From Flabesymbios commensalis (taxonomy: Eukaryota; Annelida; Polychaeta; Terebellida; Flabelligeridae): 64,000 nt of DNA. Positions 1 through 11,081 of this stretch are shown in pieces. The stretch lies in contig OZ024903.1 in the NCBI GenBank assembly GCA_964017125.1, positions 79,247,028-79,311,027 on the forward strand. The letters are read 5' to 3'. Under the pieces are notes generated by a model, which searched no databases, was not told where the DNA came from, and saw only the letters and a program-made list of their open reading frames with translations. Both the position numbers and the translations under genes were made by a program. Every line of letters begins with the position of its first letter. Positions within the stretch are counted from its first letter, which is position 1.

Positions 1-1890
1 GAAAGAGAGAGAGATATACTAAAATATGTATGCATATATATATACTATATTATATATTAAATTATCTCAGTCCAATTTAAATGAACAGGTAGACTTCTAC
101 TTATGGGCCCGTTTGACGTATATTGGTATAAATTTTTTTTAACAGATATACACAAAATACTTGACTGTCTAGACTGTTCAGACTTTTTTAGTATAAACAT
201 TGTTCATCAACTGATTGAAAACAATGACTTACCCTTGCAGGATAGATGTTCCTCTTTCAGCGCAATATGACTTCGAACTCGGTCGCTTAAAAGATATTCG
301 AGAAATTACTTTCTTTCAAGTGGAATCATATAAATTATGCACACCACACGCTGATATTAACCTACAGAGCACGGGTGCATGCCAATGGAAAGTCAATTCC
401 TTGGATTGTACACATAATTTAACACACAATTTCGAAAACCTCAGATGAAACGCGTTATTTACTATGCGTACTATCCGAGCAAAAAATTACGACAGATTAA
501 TTTAGACTAAGAGGATGATTTTTATGTTGTTGATAGCAGGGTTACCACTGGTTACCTGGCGTCCCCAGCCGCAAATACTGTGCCGCCAGCTGGCCAAGCA
601 TCAAACCGATATTGGTCAAACGGTGCCTGTTGGTGCTGGCATGTCGTGATTTGGACGGCCATCAACATGCATATTTAACAGGACCAGATTGAATTGCATT
701 CCTCTGGGGTCAAACGCTTTAAAAGTCCTATTATCCCAGTGAGCACGGCAATGCTTCTTTGATGCTGAGTCACAGTCACATGCGGTGGACCAACATTAAA
801 TCAACATTGGTTCTACGCCTTGTATTTTCTGTACTAGATTAATCAGATATTAATTATATTGGCCCATCATCGACTCTGCGTTATTAAGTTAAGGCTAACT
901 TTGTGAGTAACTATCCATGAATTTAGTCGAATTTTAATTCACTTTGAGCTGGGAATAAGATACCCTGATGTGACACATCAAATAAAAGAGAAAAATACAT
1001 CAGATCTGACGGACGGAGGTATTTTCTGTAATGTACTTCAATTGGCAATATGCCAAATGCTGCATATATGTAGGTGCTCAAATAGGTCAAATTGGACCCC
1101 AGCAAACACAATACGCTAAATATAGCGTTGTATTAATGGTGGGCAGCCATATTCTACGCTATCTCACCCTTGCATCAGATGAAACAGGTACTGCTTAGGG
1201 GGACACCATTCAATTACTATTCTTGAGTTCTTGAACTGAGCAAATTATTCATTTCACCTCCTGTCAGCATTATTTTATTTATTTCACACTCTGGCTCAAG
1301 TAAAATATTTATTTCACCTTCTTAGAATTTATTTTTTTCCGTCTACAAAGTTGGATCCCAATCAAGACTTACCGGTACTATTGATGTGGAGGTTAAGGAA
1401 ACGATGCTTCACATATATAAGAGCCATTTACTGGAGCCAACAATTTGTTTTGAGGGCCATTACATATTTATTTACAAAATGTCCTTCATTAAAATTCAGT
1501 CTCAAAATATTTATTTAAAAAATAATATTGAATGGTGGCTCCTTAATATTAAAGGGCAGTAAAAATCTTAGCACAGTGGTAAGCTTTACATAACATTGCT
1601 TGCTCTAAATTTCTAAATTATTGATCGAATTTTAAGATGTGTGAGTTACGATTATCTTCAATGACAACCAAATATGCTAATTATAGCAAGTATTACTTAA
1701 CAGTAAGTAAATTATATTCGGACAAACAGCTATTGAGTGCGGAATCTACATGAGTCAATCCTGAATTATATAGTTTGCTTATTAGGACAATCTGCATGAG
1801 AACAGGTGACCGGTTCATTGAAACACAGGGTATAGCAGAGTATAATTATTTAAAATTGTACACTACCCTCACACATTTGTGTAACCAGCA
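1..1890. other. Unassigned AT-rich DNA
   Basis: The first 60 bases are AG- and TA-rich simple sequence. The rest has no recognisable gene, RNA or repeat family. A 77-codon open frame at 215-448 follows a possible acceptor (TTGCAG just before 241), but its protein resembles nothing I know and has no domain signature, so it is not called as a gene. Confidence 0.5.
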
Positions 1891-2130
1891 GAAATGACCA
1901 GTGAGCGATGCTCGATGCTCGTCTTCTCAGATGAGAAAAGATTTAATATGTTTTACAACGATGGACGTGTAAGAGTTTGGAGGACACACGATGAGAGGTT
2001 CCTCTCAGAATGCCTGTCTAAGACCATGAAAAACACACCAAATCCGTCATGATGTAGGGTCCATTTCTCTGGGAGGGGCTGACACTTTATGTGCGAGGGT
2101 ACATGTACAGTAAGATCACACTTCTACCAA
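1891..2130 (+). pseudogene. Tc1/mariner transposase relic
   Basis: The frame through 1918-2035 reads LVFSDEKRFNMF followed by DGRVRVWR. This is the signature around the second catalytic aspartate of Tc1/mariner DDE transposases, which cut and paste DNA at TA sites. A shift of frame near 2030 gives KSVMM then a stop where the family has a conserved Trp (VMVWG-type motif), then further family-like sequence to about 2100. The first and third catalytic acids and the N-terminal DNA-binding domain are not found nearby, and no terminal repeats were recognised. It is a dead internal fragment of about 240 bp. Family assignment rests on the motif alone but the motif is distinctive. Confidence 0.72.
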
Positions 2131-2613
2131 TTCCTGTCCCGATGCATAGCTACACAGGGCCACAGTATATTTGGTAATTTGAATGATAATAAAAATATTT
2201 ACTTGAACATTTCCGTGATTCGTTTCCATTCCCGACCGCCATAATCACCATGCAGATTCACCTAACTAGGCATCAATATAAATGAATTTTAATCTAGCAT
2301 GACGGCAAGGTACTTGTGCAATGATCTATGTAATGCATTTGTAAATAAAGGTTACATGTAACATCTCACTCGATAAAGCATGTCATCGTCTGGGTCACAT
2401 CAATTCTGACACGCACAGGCAAACAGTGGCAAATGTTTAAACCTTAAAACTAAGCAGTAACTGCTGTTTGTCTTTGCATGCCGACGTTCATTGTACTTTC
2501 TCCATACTCGATTTAAACTGATCTTCTTGCATTTTCTGGCATGATACATGAATGATAACCCCCGACTGAAATCTCATAATTAATCAAATTCTGAGCACGT
2601 GATCTTGTGGGGT
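2131..2613. other. Unassigned spacer
   Basis: No gene, RNA or repeat structure seen between the Tc1 relic and the left arm of the long foldback element. Confidence 0.4.
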
Positions 2614-3850
2614 AATAGTCTTGTGCGGTATGTCATTTTGGCCATTTATGTTGCCAAAATTGATTTTATTGTTTTTATGGCTTCATTAGGGGTCAAATAA
2701 GCCAAAAATATTGGGGTTCAATTTTTCCCGCCCCTCAACCTCGTTTTATGGCACATTCAAAATGGCCGCCATCGAAATCACATATTTGGTCATAACTTGG
2801 CCTCTAGCAAAGCCAGAGTCACGATTTTGATGTCTATGCCCATGTTTTTGGGTATGAGGAATCCAATAGTGCCCATACAAAATGTGTATGTCTTGTAGAT
2901 ATTTAGATATTAAATATAAAACACATTTTTCATGCGTTCTCGGTCATTTTTTGTCGCAAATATAAAAAAACTAAAATTTTTAAATAATAATTTTGGAAGC
3001 GTTATTTAGTATGTATTATAATATAAACAGCGCATTGCTGATGGTTTTTGAATGGTAGATGTTTCGTTGATGGACCCTAAATATTCCACCAAGAAGGCGT
3101 ACAAGTGATAGCGTAGACATCGAGCAACTTCAATAACGATGTTTGGTACATTTCCTTAATTTTCAAATGAACATTTTGCAACAGTCACAGAGGAAAATTT
3201 GATAAAACTAATGTGTCTTTTGCAAAAAAGTACACACTTTTTTGAGAAATAGATAGGAGGGATGAAAGTCCGATCGAAATTTAAAAAATAATACAAAATG
3301 AATACAAAATTGTGAGCAAATTGTGCGTTTCAGCATGTTTCATGTGCTGTCAAACAAATGATCAGAATCAATCATCATGATCATTGCGATTGTGATCCAT
3401 CCCATCAGCAAAATAATTGGATTTTCAGATTTGTTTCTTTAAAATTCTTAAACGATGCACAAGAAAAAATAAAATAGGGGATTTTAATTCATCACAGCCC
3501 ATGAGAGATATCCCCGATTAAATTTCAGTCATAATTTGACATATTCTCCGAGATGCAGGGGCTACTCTGAGATCAACAATTTCATGAAACAATTAGTTTA
3601 AATACTGACAGTTAAATCTCCGCGTCAAGGCAATATTCTAATGAGATGCAAAGCGAGTATTACCAATTAATATATAAATCTGTAACCTAACAAGGATGCC
3701 CGGCCGCGCAATGATTACAGTCTCTGTATCGCGTATACCTACAAACTCTGTTATTGCGTTATAGATTGTAGGAGGACGGGGGCATTACCACAGCTGACAT
3801 TTAAGCGGATTACAACAAGCATTCAATGGCTTGGTTCATCGAAAAGACAA
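2614..3850 (+). repeat. Left inverted arm of the long foldback element
   Basis: Pairs with 6018-6989 in reverse orientation with scattered mismatches and small indels. It contains a 220 bp unpaired segment at 3541-3765, probably an insertion here or a deletion in the partner. Divergence between the arms suggests an old element. Confidence 0.8.
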
Positions 3851-4388
3851 TGAGGTTTAGGTTCAAATTTAGTGACTTTGATTTATATATTAACATATTG
3901 ACAATTTTTAAATTTCAAAATGGCCGAATGTCGTTTACAATGACACAAGCCACACTACCTGGTTTGCTTGTTATATACCCCACTGTTGCATTTGTACAGG
4001 AGTCGTCTGTAACGCTGAGCATTTTAACTATATCTGGTACTATGGCAGTCTTATTTGCATCAATATTTGTTGAGCTCAATAACAACCCTTGGTGCAGGTG
4101 AACTAAGACACCTGACAGGAATGAACATGCTATATTTCACTTCCCACACATTTTGCTCTAATGATGGGAGGTTTGGCCATCTGATAAAGTAGGTCAGGTC
4201 TTGTCTCCCATTGACATGTGGTTGGCTCTCATAAGGTGTAGCTCATGTAGGTGAACATCTCCCATTCTAGATTTTTAGACAAGAATAGTTGCCACCGTAA
4301 AGCTGGAATTATCATTAGCTGATTAAGCCAGAGGATTAGAACACTTGACATACAAAATTCGTCCAAGCTTCCAAGGCTTTCGATGTAC

Positions 4389-4540
4389 AAATTTAGAGAG
4401 GGAGAGGCAGCGCATCGATAGAATATCGGACTGCCACGTCATTCATGCACGCATCCCGGGTTTGAACCGTGCTGATCTCGCAGGGGTCTTTCAGGGAAAT
4501 ATCATTGTCTATTCCCTCTCAATGTGACTAGGTGATCACA
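4389..4540 (+). mobile_element. tRNA-derived SINE, second family (copy 1)
   Basis: A head with a GGGTTTGAACC box B-like motif at 4458-4468, and a possible degenerate box A about 60 bp upstream, is followed by a body reading TTTCAGGGAAATATCATTG. The same body (TTTCAGAGAAATGTCAATG) occurs in the copy at 56048-56285, which supports a shared family. Such SINEs are transcribed by RNA polymerase III from the internal boxes and mobilised by a partner LINE. It is not a tRNA gene: no cloverleaf can be closed. It sits in the loop of the foldback element, so it inserted after that element formed or was part of its cargo. Confidence 0.55.
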
Positions 4541-6017
4541 GTTGCGGCCTCGTAAAGTTCAAGTTGAAAATAGTGTGTTGACGTCAATTTACAAGCTATT
4601 TAAAATAACAATATATGTGGATATAATCTGTTTACGTGTGAAGCTAATGTTACTTTCATAGACCAGTTAAGAGATATTACACAAGATGCTTCATCATCAC
4701 AGAAACCAACCAACTTTCAAGAGGTACACTTGAATGCTTTTTAATATGTGTGCTCAATAGATAGATATGTTATCCAGCAAAAAGTGGTAAAGATATTTGA
4801 TCATCTGCGATAAGCCCATGTACAAAGCTTTCAAAAAACCTATTTCAGGAAGAATTAGGCCACAATTTTCGACAAAGTTACTGAACAATATCAAAACTGA
4901 TTTGCAACAAAGTAAAAGCTTCCACCGACGGTGAATGGACATACCCAAGCATATTCTATTGTGTATAGCATTGTGGCATTACAAAAAAATATTACTTTTG
5001 GACTACTCTGTTGCAGTACATATTTGATCTAATTATGCCTCAAATCACCAATTACTCAGTTAATGCATGAGTATTAGATTCAGAATTTGTCAGTATTTGA
5101 CCAGAATATATTATTTGGTTCAAATCACACCTGTTGAAGAATGACGCTCCTGTTAGTGTATCCTGTGCAGAAAGAAAGTGAATTCACCTGTCCTGGAGAA
5201 ATTAGTACAAGCTCAACTTATTAGAGTTTTAGACACACGACCTCTGGTCATGCTAAGGCGTTCTAGAGTATGCTTCCATGAGTAGAAGTAACCCAGAGAG
5301 AGACATCATTAACCATAGTACCCAGTGCTGACTCCACCAAATAATAGGCCCGAGGTGTTTTTTGTATTACTCTTTTGTCATGAAGCATCCCTTGTGTAAT
5401 CACTCACACGTGATCCGTGGACTGCCAATAAAGCGGTCCTAAATCTAGGCCCATTATTGGGACATCTTACAAACTTCTGACTTCATGAGCTACTCTCATG
5501 GTTTGATAATTGTGTCACTTGCATTAATCTGCAGAAAACTCAACTCAGCGGGAACCAGCTCTAAACAACTTGGTTTGGATGACAATTTACATACATAGTA
5601 CTTAGTAAAAGTGTTCATCAGTTTTCTCAACAATCTTGACTTCTGCCTTTCTAGAATGACTTCTTGCAGGTTTTCTAAATTTTCAACCACTTGATGTTGT
5701 GTCTCGCGGGCATTATCACTTTTTTACCGGAAAACATATTTATCTACTACTGAGCATACAATATGCAAACACATTCAAGTGTATCTGTTAACATGACTGG
5801 GTTGGTTCAAAATGTATTATGTTTTCTGTTCTCTTATTATGAAACATCATTTGTAATATTTCTTAATTTAATGATTATGTGGTAGGCCTCAATGCGTCTC
5901 ATGTAGACAGACTATCTTTGTTGTCCAGTTGAAAAAATATCACGTTACCCATTTTCCTGTATTTAGATTGGAACTGATTTACTGATACCTAACGAAACAT
6001 CTTTGTGGTTGTGAGTT

Positions 6018-6989
6018 GCTTGTTTCTTTCGCATAAGAACATGAACCAAGCCATTGAATGTTTGCTGTGATCCTCTAAGGTAATGGCCCTGACCCCACCA
6101 ATTATGACTGGAATCTATACTCTCATATCTCTCATAGGATGTGATGAATTAAAAGTTCCCCTTTTATTTGTAATTGTGCATTATTTATGGATTTAAGAAA
6201 AACAAGATCTAAAAATCTAATAATTTGATGGGTGGGATGCTCCATAATTACCCACCAAGATTAATTCTGGTCATTTGTTTAGCAAATATGAAACATTGCT
6301 GAAATGCACAATTTGCGCACAATGTGTGCTAATTTTATTTTATTTCAAATAACATTGACCCATCCCACCCACTTCAAAAAGTTATCAGATGTGTTTTGTA
6401 AAAGACACATTACCGTCAATATCAATTATCCTCTGTGACTGTTGTAAAATGTTTAAATGAAATAAATGCATCAAACATCGTAATTGAAATTGTTCAGTTT
6501 TTACAATCGCTTTACGTCACTTTGGTCAACTATTTGGGGTACATAACGGAACACTCATCATTCAGAAACAATGTACTGTTTATCATAATACACACTAAAC
6601 AACGCTCAATGTTTAAATTTTAGTTTTTTTCGAATTCACGAATAAAATGACCGAAAACGTATCAAAAATGTGTTTTATCGTTAATTTCAAAATATCTAAG
6701 AGACATCCACATTTTTTATGGGCACCATTGGATTAATCGTACCCGAAACCATGGGTATAGACATCAAAATCGTGACTCTAGCTATGCTAGGGCCCAAGTT
6801 ATAGCCAAATATGTGATTACGCTGGCGGCCATTTTGAATGTGTCGTAAAACGAGGTTGAGGAGCGGGAAAAATTGAACCCCAATATTTCTGGCTTATTTG
6901 ACCCCTAATAAAGTCAAAAAAACAATAAAATCAGTTTTGGCACGAATTTTTAATTTTAGGCATATTTCTGACATATCGCACCAGACTAT
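6018..6989 (-). repeat. Right inverted arm of the long foldback element
   Basis: Reverse complement of 2614-3850 without the left arm's 220 bp extra segment. The open frame at 6435-6623 lies wholly within the arm and has no coding character. Confidence 0.8.
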
Positions 6990-7528
6990 AATTGATCTTG
7001 GCGCTGATCCCCTTATCTTAGAATCTGTCGATTATCCAGACTGTCATCCAAGCATATAATTATAATATAATTGTATAATGTCTAAAAGATATTTAGAGTA
7101 TGCAACTCATATATATTCATCTTCACATCGCTCGGAGATTTGAAATAGTAGAGATAATTGTTATTTTCACAATATTACTGAAAGTTATGAGACTAGTAGC
7201 TAATCACTTGGGGTAATTGATCTTGGCTTAACCCCTTTTTTCTTAGAATATGGTCATGGACCTGTCGAATGTAGGTTAAAACTTGTGATATGGATCACAA
7301 ATTATAATTGATCCACTTGTTATTCGAACATGCACCCTGAATTACATCATGTAGGTCCTGCTGGTGAAATATATGTTTGGTCGGAAATAATGTCAATTGT
7401 TTTGGCTCAGATAAACACGTATTAGTATATTTACTTTTGCAATTGTGAGTCTCCAGGGCGAGATAATATTTCAGTGCTGTGTAAATAAAAACAATTTGTA
7501 CTTCAAGGGTCTGGTACTGTCGCTATAT
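6990..7528. repeat. Degenerate direct repeat of an ATTGATCTTGG-headed segment
   Basis: A segment beginning ATTGATCTTGGC at about 6991 and continuing through CCCC...CTTAGAAT recurs at about 7216. The two are roughly 225 bp apart and diverged. Nothing else is recognised in this stretch. Confidence 0.4.
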
Positions 7529-7660
7529 CAGGGCTGGCCAAAAGTCACATTGATTGGCGCTCTACACTGATTAAAATGGGCACCACAAAAAATCTGTGTG
7601 CAGCCTAAGAGGACTTGCATCACTGTGCATCCATACCATAGCGAAAATTGGCCAGCCCTG
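7529..7660. mobile_element. Small hAT-like MITE with CAGGGCTGGCCAA ends
   Basis: The 132 bp segment starts CAGGGCTGGCCAA and ends with its exact reverse complement TTGGCCAGCCCTG. CAG...CTG termini are typical of hAT elements and their MITEs. The 8 bp on each side (CGCTATAT, GTCTCACC) do not match, so no target duplication supports the superfamily. The minus-strand open frame at 7528-7731 simply runs through it. Confidence 0.6.
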
Positions 7661-8834
7661 GTCTCACCACCCCAAATACCGCTCCCATTGAAATACATGT
7701 GAACTGCCTCAATTCTACGTGCCGATTTCACCTCTTTTCGACAATATCCACATATAGTGTCGCATATGATGACAAAACCTGATATGTTCTTTTTTCAAAA
7801 ACAGGTCCTATATATATTTGGTAGCCAGACAGATTTTGAGTAACAGTCCATGACGTGTATAAACGTCAGAACAGTTCAAAATTAGCTCCAATTCTTACCC
7901 TCTGTTACAGACCAGAAACACATCCTTTTAACCTATGCACTGTACCCCTGCGAGATTATCATGAAACAGTTACATCTGATATCCTGCATGACGGAAACAA
8001 AGTGTGCTTATTAAATATTCACAAAATTACAGCCTGTCTATATATTTTTTTAAATTCAACAGAGGTAAGAACAGAAGCATTACAAATATTTTGTGTTATG
8101 ATTCCTTTGCCGGATTTCGCTTTATTTAGGGTGGTGAGACCATATTATACCATCTGATCACCTATTCACATGCAATAATCTATTTAGCCTTTTACTGGCT
8201 GAGCTCACACTTCAGCCGGTTATTATTCATAGTTCATGGTTATCCAGTCCTTATGCGGACCGAATAATTATATCAGCCATTCATTTACATCTGAATAACA
8301 TATTACACGATAATAATTTTGCTGTGTTTATACATGAAAACTCCAGGCATTACTCTAGGCATTACACTCGCAGGTCTATTTCTAGTCCTAGTGGTTTTTT
8401 CCGTAATGTAGAGGTAAACAGCAGTAACGGCTTAGATGAAGAGTAAGCAGGTATTGGGGTTAACAATTATATATTTATGATGACCTCCAGAAAGGCAAGG
8501 AAGTATAATATGGAAGTCAAATCCTGAAACGTTACACTAGTTCGCTTGACCGAAAAAAGTAGTAAAGGTCTGATAGGTTATTGTGCCAGGGAAATATCCC
8601 TAGAGCATTATTAGGGTTGGTGTAGAACTTCACTGTGGCAGCAAAGAACCTGAAATGAGGGATGTTAAAAGGTACTCTGGGGCCCAAATACCGTATTTTT
8701 TTAAACACCAGGTAATTCAAAACTCAAAGGTTTTAAACAATCTTCAAATCATTGTGAATCCAATTTCTCTTTTATTACATGCAGAATGACAAATAACTAA
8801 AGTTTTTAAATATTAACCCATCCTTAGCCAGGTT
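7661..8834. other. Unassigned DNA
   Basis: No gene or repeat family recognised. The 100-codon frame at 7855-8157 has no domain signature. The words TCTCACCACCC (7662) and GGGTGGTGAGA (near 8128) are complementary but too short to call a structure. Confidence 0.4.
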
Positions 8835-9735
8835 TGAGAGCGATCCCTTTTCAGGTGGCGATGGTAATAATACTAGCGCCTTTACTTATAACATCGGTTT
8901 TGTCGTCTAGGGATAGCATTAGTGAGGGTGCCCTAATGGTAAAACGTATGGTGACGTCAAAGGGAACACAAATTTCTTTATTATTTGTTATTTGTTGAAA
9001 CATTTTATACAAGATAAACTAAATCTAAGCTTTTGAAAGGATGCCTAAAATAATTATCAGTGATTAGATGGACCCCTGCCTACACCAATATCATCAGATT
9101 TTGGTTCAATACTTTTGATGCGTACTGTAACACAACAGTACACCCCTTAGTGGCAAAAGGGCTGTCACTGAGTAACCCTTCAAAAAAAAACAATTTTATT
9201 TTACATACAGATATTTGTAATTATAATTGTCTACACTCTATTTATATTTTTAGATTATCAAGTTTGCTTTATGCACATGAAATTGGTGTTTGACAAAATA
9301 AGAACGTGATCAAATAAAAACGCCACATAGGATTTAAAATCGCCGAAAGGAAAATGTTCAGCTGTATACATGAACCAGCAATCTGTACACTTTTCCACAA
9401 ACTCAATTGAACACGAGGGGGGTGAGTGGAGTAAAATTACATTTTGACAAATATATGGAACAAACGTTTTAGAAGGTATGCAATATGAAGTGAAGTGATC
9501 ATAATTATAGTTTATTGAACGTCTTCAGTAAGCCCCTAATTACCTGATTATAGCTATAATAACAAAAAAGAAAGCAAACAACTGGAGAAAATTTGCAAAA
9601 ATGTCTTGATTTTCCCACCCACAGAAAAAAGGGCGCCCTCAATAATACTATCGTTAGACGACATCACCGATGTTATAAGTAAGGGCGTTAGTTTTAATAG
9701 GCCTATTATCGCCAGCTAAAAAGGGGTTGCTCTCC
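8835..9735. mobile_element. Inverted-repeat element with ~100 bp arms
   Basis: The left arm 8835-8935 and right arm 9640-9735 are reverse complements with moderate divergence. Shared blocks include CTTACTTATAACATCGGT, GTCGTCTA and GAGGGTGCCC/GAGGGCGCCC. The ~700 bp interior shows no transposase. The outer edge is best placed at GAGAGC/GCTCTC. It is probably a non-autonomous DNA transposon, and no target duplication was recognised. Confidence 0.65.
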
Positions 9736-9851
9736 TGTTAACGTGCTGAAAGTCAATATTCCAAATTAAATGTATAACTTTGTTCTCGAGATGTGACTTC
9801 TTCGTTTCCTATGATATCAAGTTAGAAAAAACATACCTTGTTGCCCTAATG

Positions 9852-10537
9852 GGCGGGAGTCCTAGGGTAGTGGTTAGCACCGCTGCCTTTCACGCCAGAG
9901 TTCAGGGTTCGTTTCCCGGTCTCGGCGGTTTAAAAGAAACAAATGTTTAATTGAGCCAACATAATATTGTTATATTTTTTAACAAATTAGCTAAAAAATA
10001 TTTATTATATTCTACCTGTGATATATTAAACTTTAACAATGTGCCGAGGGTGTAATTATTCCTTCAACAATTGTGCAATTTCAATGTTTATTAATGTTTA
10101 TCACTGGAGTAGTTATCACTGGGATAGTTCAAATGAGAGCCTCTGAGCTTCAGTGGTACCATTGTAAACCTCCCGTTTGACATGCGTTGTTGCAGACCCT
10201 CACCCCTTAATGTTTTTTCTGGGTCTACGCCCTTGACACCTATTCACGGACGCAACGGTACTAGATTAATCTACACCCCCATTTCCTTTTATTGTTACAC
10301 CACTGATCTCTTGAAACCTAACAAATGTTTCTTCCCCGCTCACTCGTAAAGATTCAATATTGTGAGGGGCCTCCGTGACCGATCGGTAGCGTGCTCGGCC
10401 TCAGACCGCCAGGACTCGAATTTCAAATCCTGTGTCTGGAAGGCAGTGTCGTATCATCATCATCAGGAGGTTCTTCTGGCCCAATTTAGCCTATATGTGC
10501 ACAAAAGTGGCCTAAAGCCCGATTCATTTCATTTCAT
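9852..10537 (+). mobile_element. Dimeric tRNA-derived SINE (copy A), interrupted
   Basis: The 5' monomer (9852-9948) has box A-like TAGTGGTTAGCACC and box B-like GGGTTCGTTTCCC. The 3' monomer resumes at 10331 with GACCGATCGGTAGCGTGC, a second tRNA-like head, and runs into a tail of CATTT repeats at 10523-10537. The uninterrupted copy at 44702-45015 shows that the two halves belong together. A 14 bp target duplication with one mismatch, TTGTTGCCC(T/C)AATG, flanks the whole unit at 9838-9851 and 10538-10551, which proves insertion as one SINE. The middle is filled by a later insertion (9949-10319). The open frame at 10362-10583 is SINE sequence, not a gene. Confidence 0.88.
9949..10319. mobile_element. 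371 bp element inserted into a SINE (copy 1)
   Basis: Begins AATTGAGCCAACATAATATTG and ends CTCTTGAAACCT. It is flanked by an 11 bp direct repeat AACAAATGTTT (9938-9948 and 10320-10330) that occurs once in the SINE consensus, so both borders are fixed by the interrupted host SINE. A second copy lies at 10710-11081. It has no terminal inverted repeat, coding frame, A-tail or TG...CA ends. An 11 bp duplication without inverted repeats fits a short retroposon or a Mutator-like element with eroded ends. The superfamily is unknown. Confidence 0.82.
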
Positions 10538-10709
10538 TTGTTGCCCCAATGTAATAACAGAATCCTTTTTTTATTCTTTATAAACAGCTTTATTATCACT
10601 CTTGTCACAATGTCATGTTGTCTTTCAATACAATCAGGAGGAAACATGTGAAGTTGAGATTTTCTTAAAACCCATTGAGTGGAGAATTGAGTGATGTAAA
10701 ATATACACT

Positions 10710-11081
10710 AATTGAGCCAACATAATATTGTTATATTTTTTAACAAATTAGCTAACAAATATTTATTATTTTCTTCCCTCTGATATATTAAACTTTAACA
10801 ATGTGCCGAGGGTGTAATTATTTCTTCAAAAATTGTGCAATTCCAATGTTTATCAATGTTTATCATTGGAGTAGTTATCACTGGGATAGTTCAAATGAGA
10901 GCCTCTGAGCTTCAGTGGTACCATTGTAAACCTCCCATTTGACATGCGTTGTTGCAGACCCTCACCCCTTAATGTTTTGTCTGGGTCTAGGCCCTTGACA
11001 CCTATTCACGGAGGCAACGGTACTAGATTAATCTACACCCCCATTTCCTTTTTTTGTTACACCACTGATCTCTTGAAACCT
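10710..11081. mobile_element. Second copy of the 371 bp element
   Basis: Closely similar end to end to 9949-10319 (same start AATTGAGCC and same end GAAACCT), about 390 bp downstream in the same orientation. Mismatches are few, so the two copies are young. No matching flanking duplication was seen here. It could have arisen by independent insertion or by local duplication. Confidence 0.82.

Larger units (their letters stand above)
2614..6989. mobile_element. Long-arm foldback/TIR element, 4.4 kb
   Basis: The sequence from 2614 recurs in reverse complement up to 6989 (ATAGTCTKGTGCGRTATGTCA at the outer edges). The match continues through the stretch with CCCCTCAACCTCG and GAGGTTGAGGAGCGGG, and ends around TTCAATGGCTTGGTTCAT near 3822-3840 and its complement near 6038. 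The left arm carries about 220 bp (3541-3765) absent from the right arm. The 2.2 kb loop (3851-6017) has no recognisable transposase: the open frames at 3826-4101, 4754-4948 and 5496-5690 match nothing I know. Arms of about 1 kb are too long for an ordinary MITE. It is best called a foldback-type or non-autonomous long-TIR DNA transposon of unknown superfamily. No clear target duplication was found. Confidence 0.75.

Noticed and set aside
9852-9930. Candidate tRNA genes at the box A/B motifs (also 4389, 44930, 56048)
   Set aside because: They recur as heads of longer dispersed units with target duplications and do not close a cloverleaf, so they are SINE promoters.
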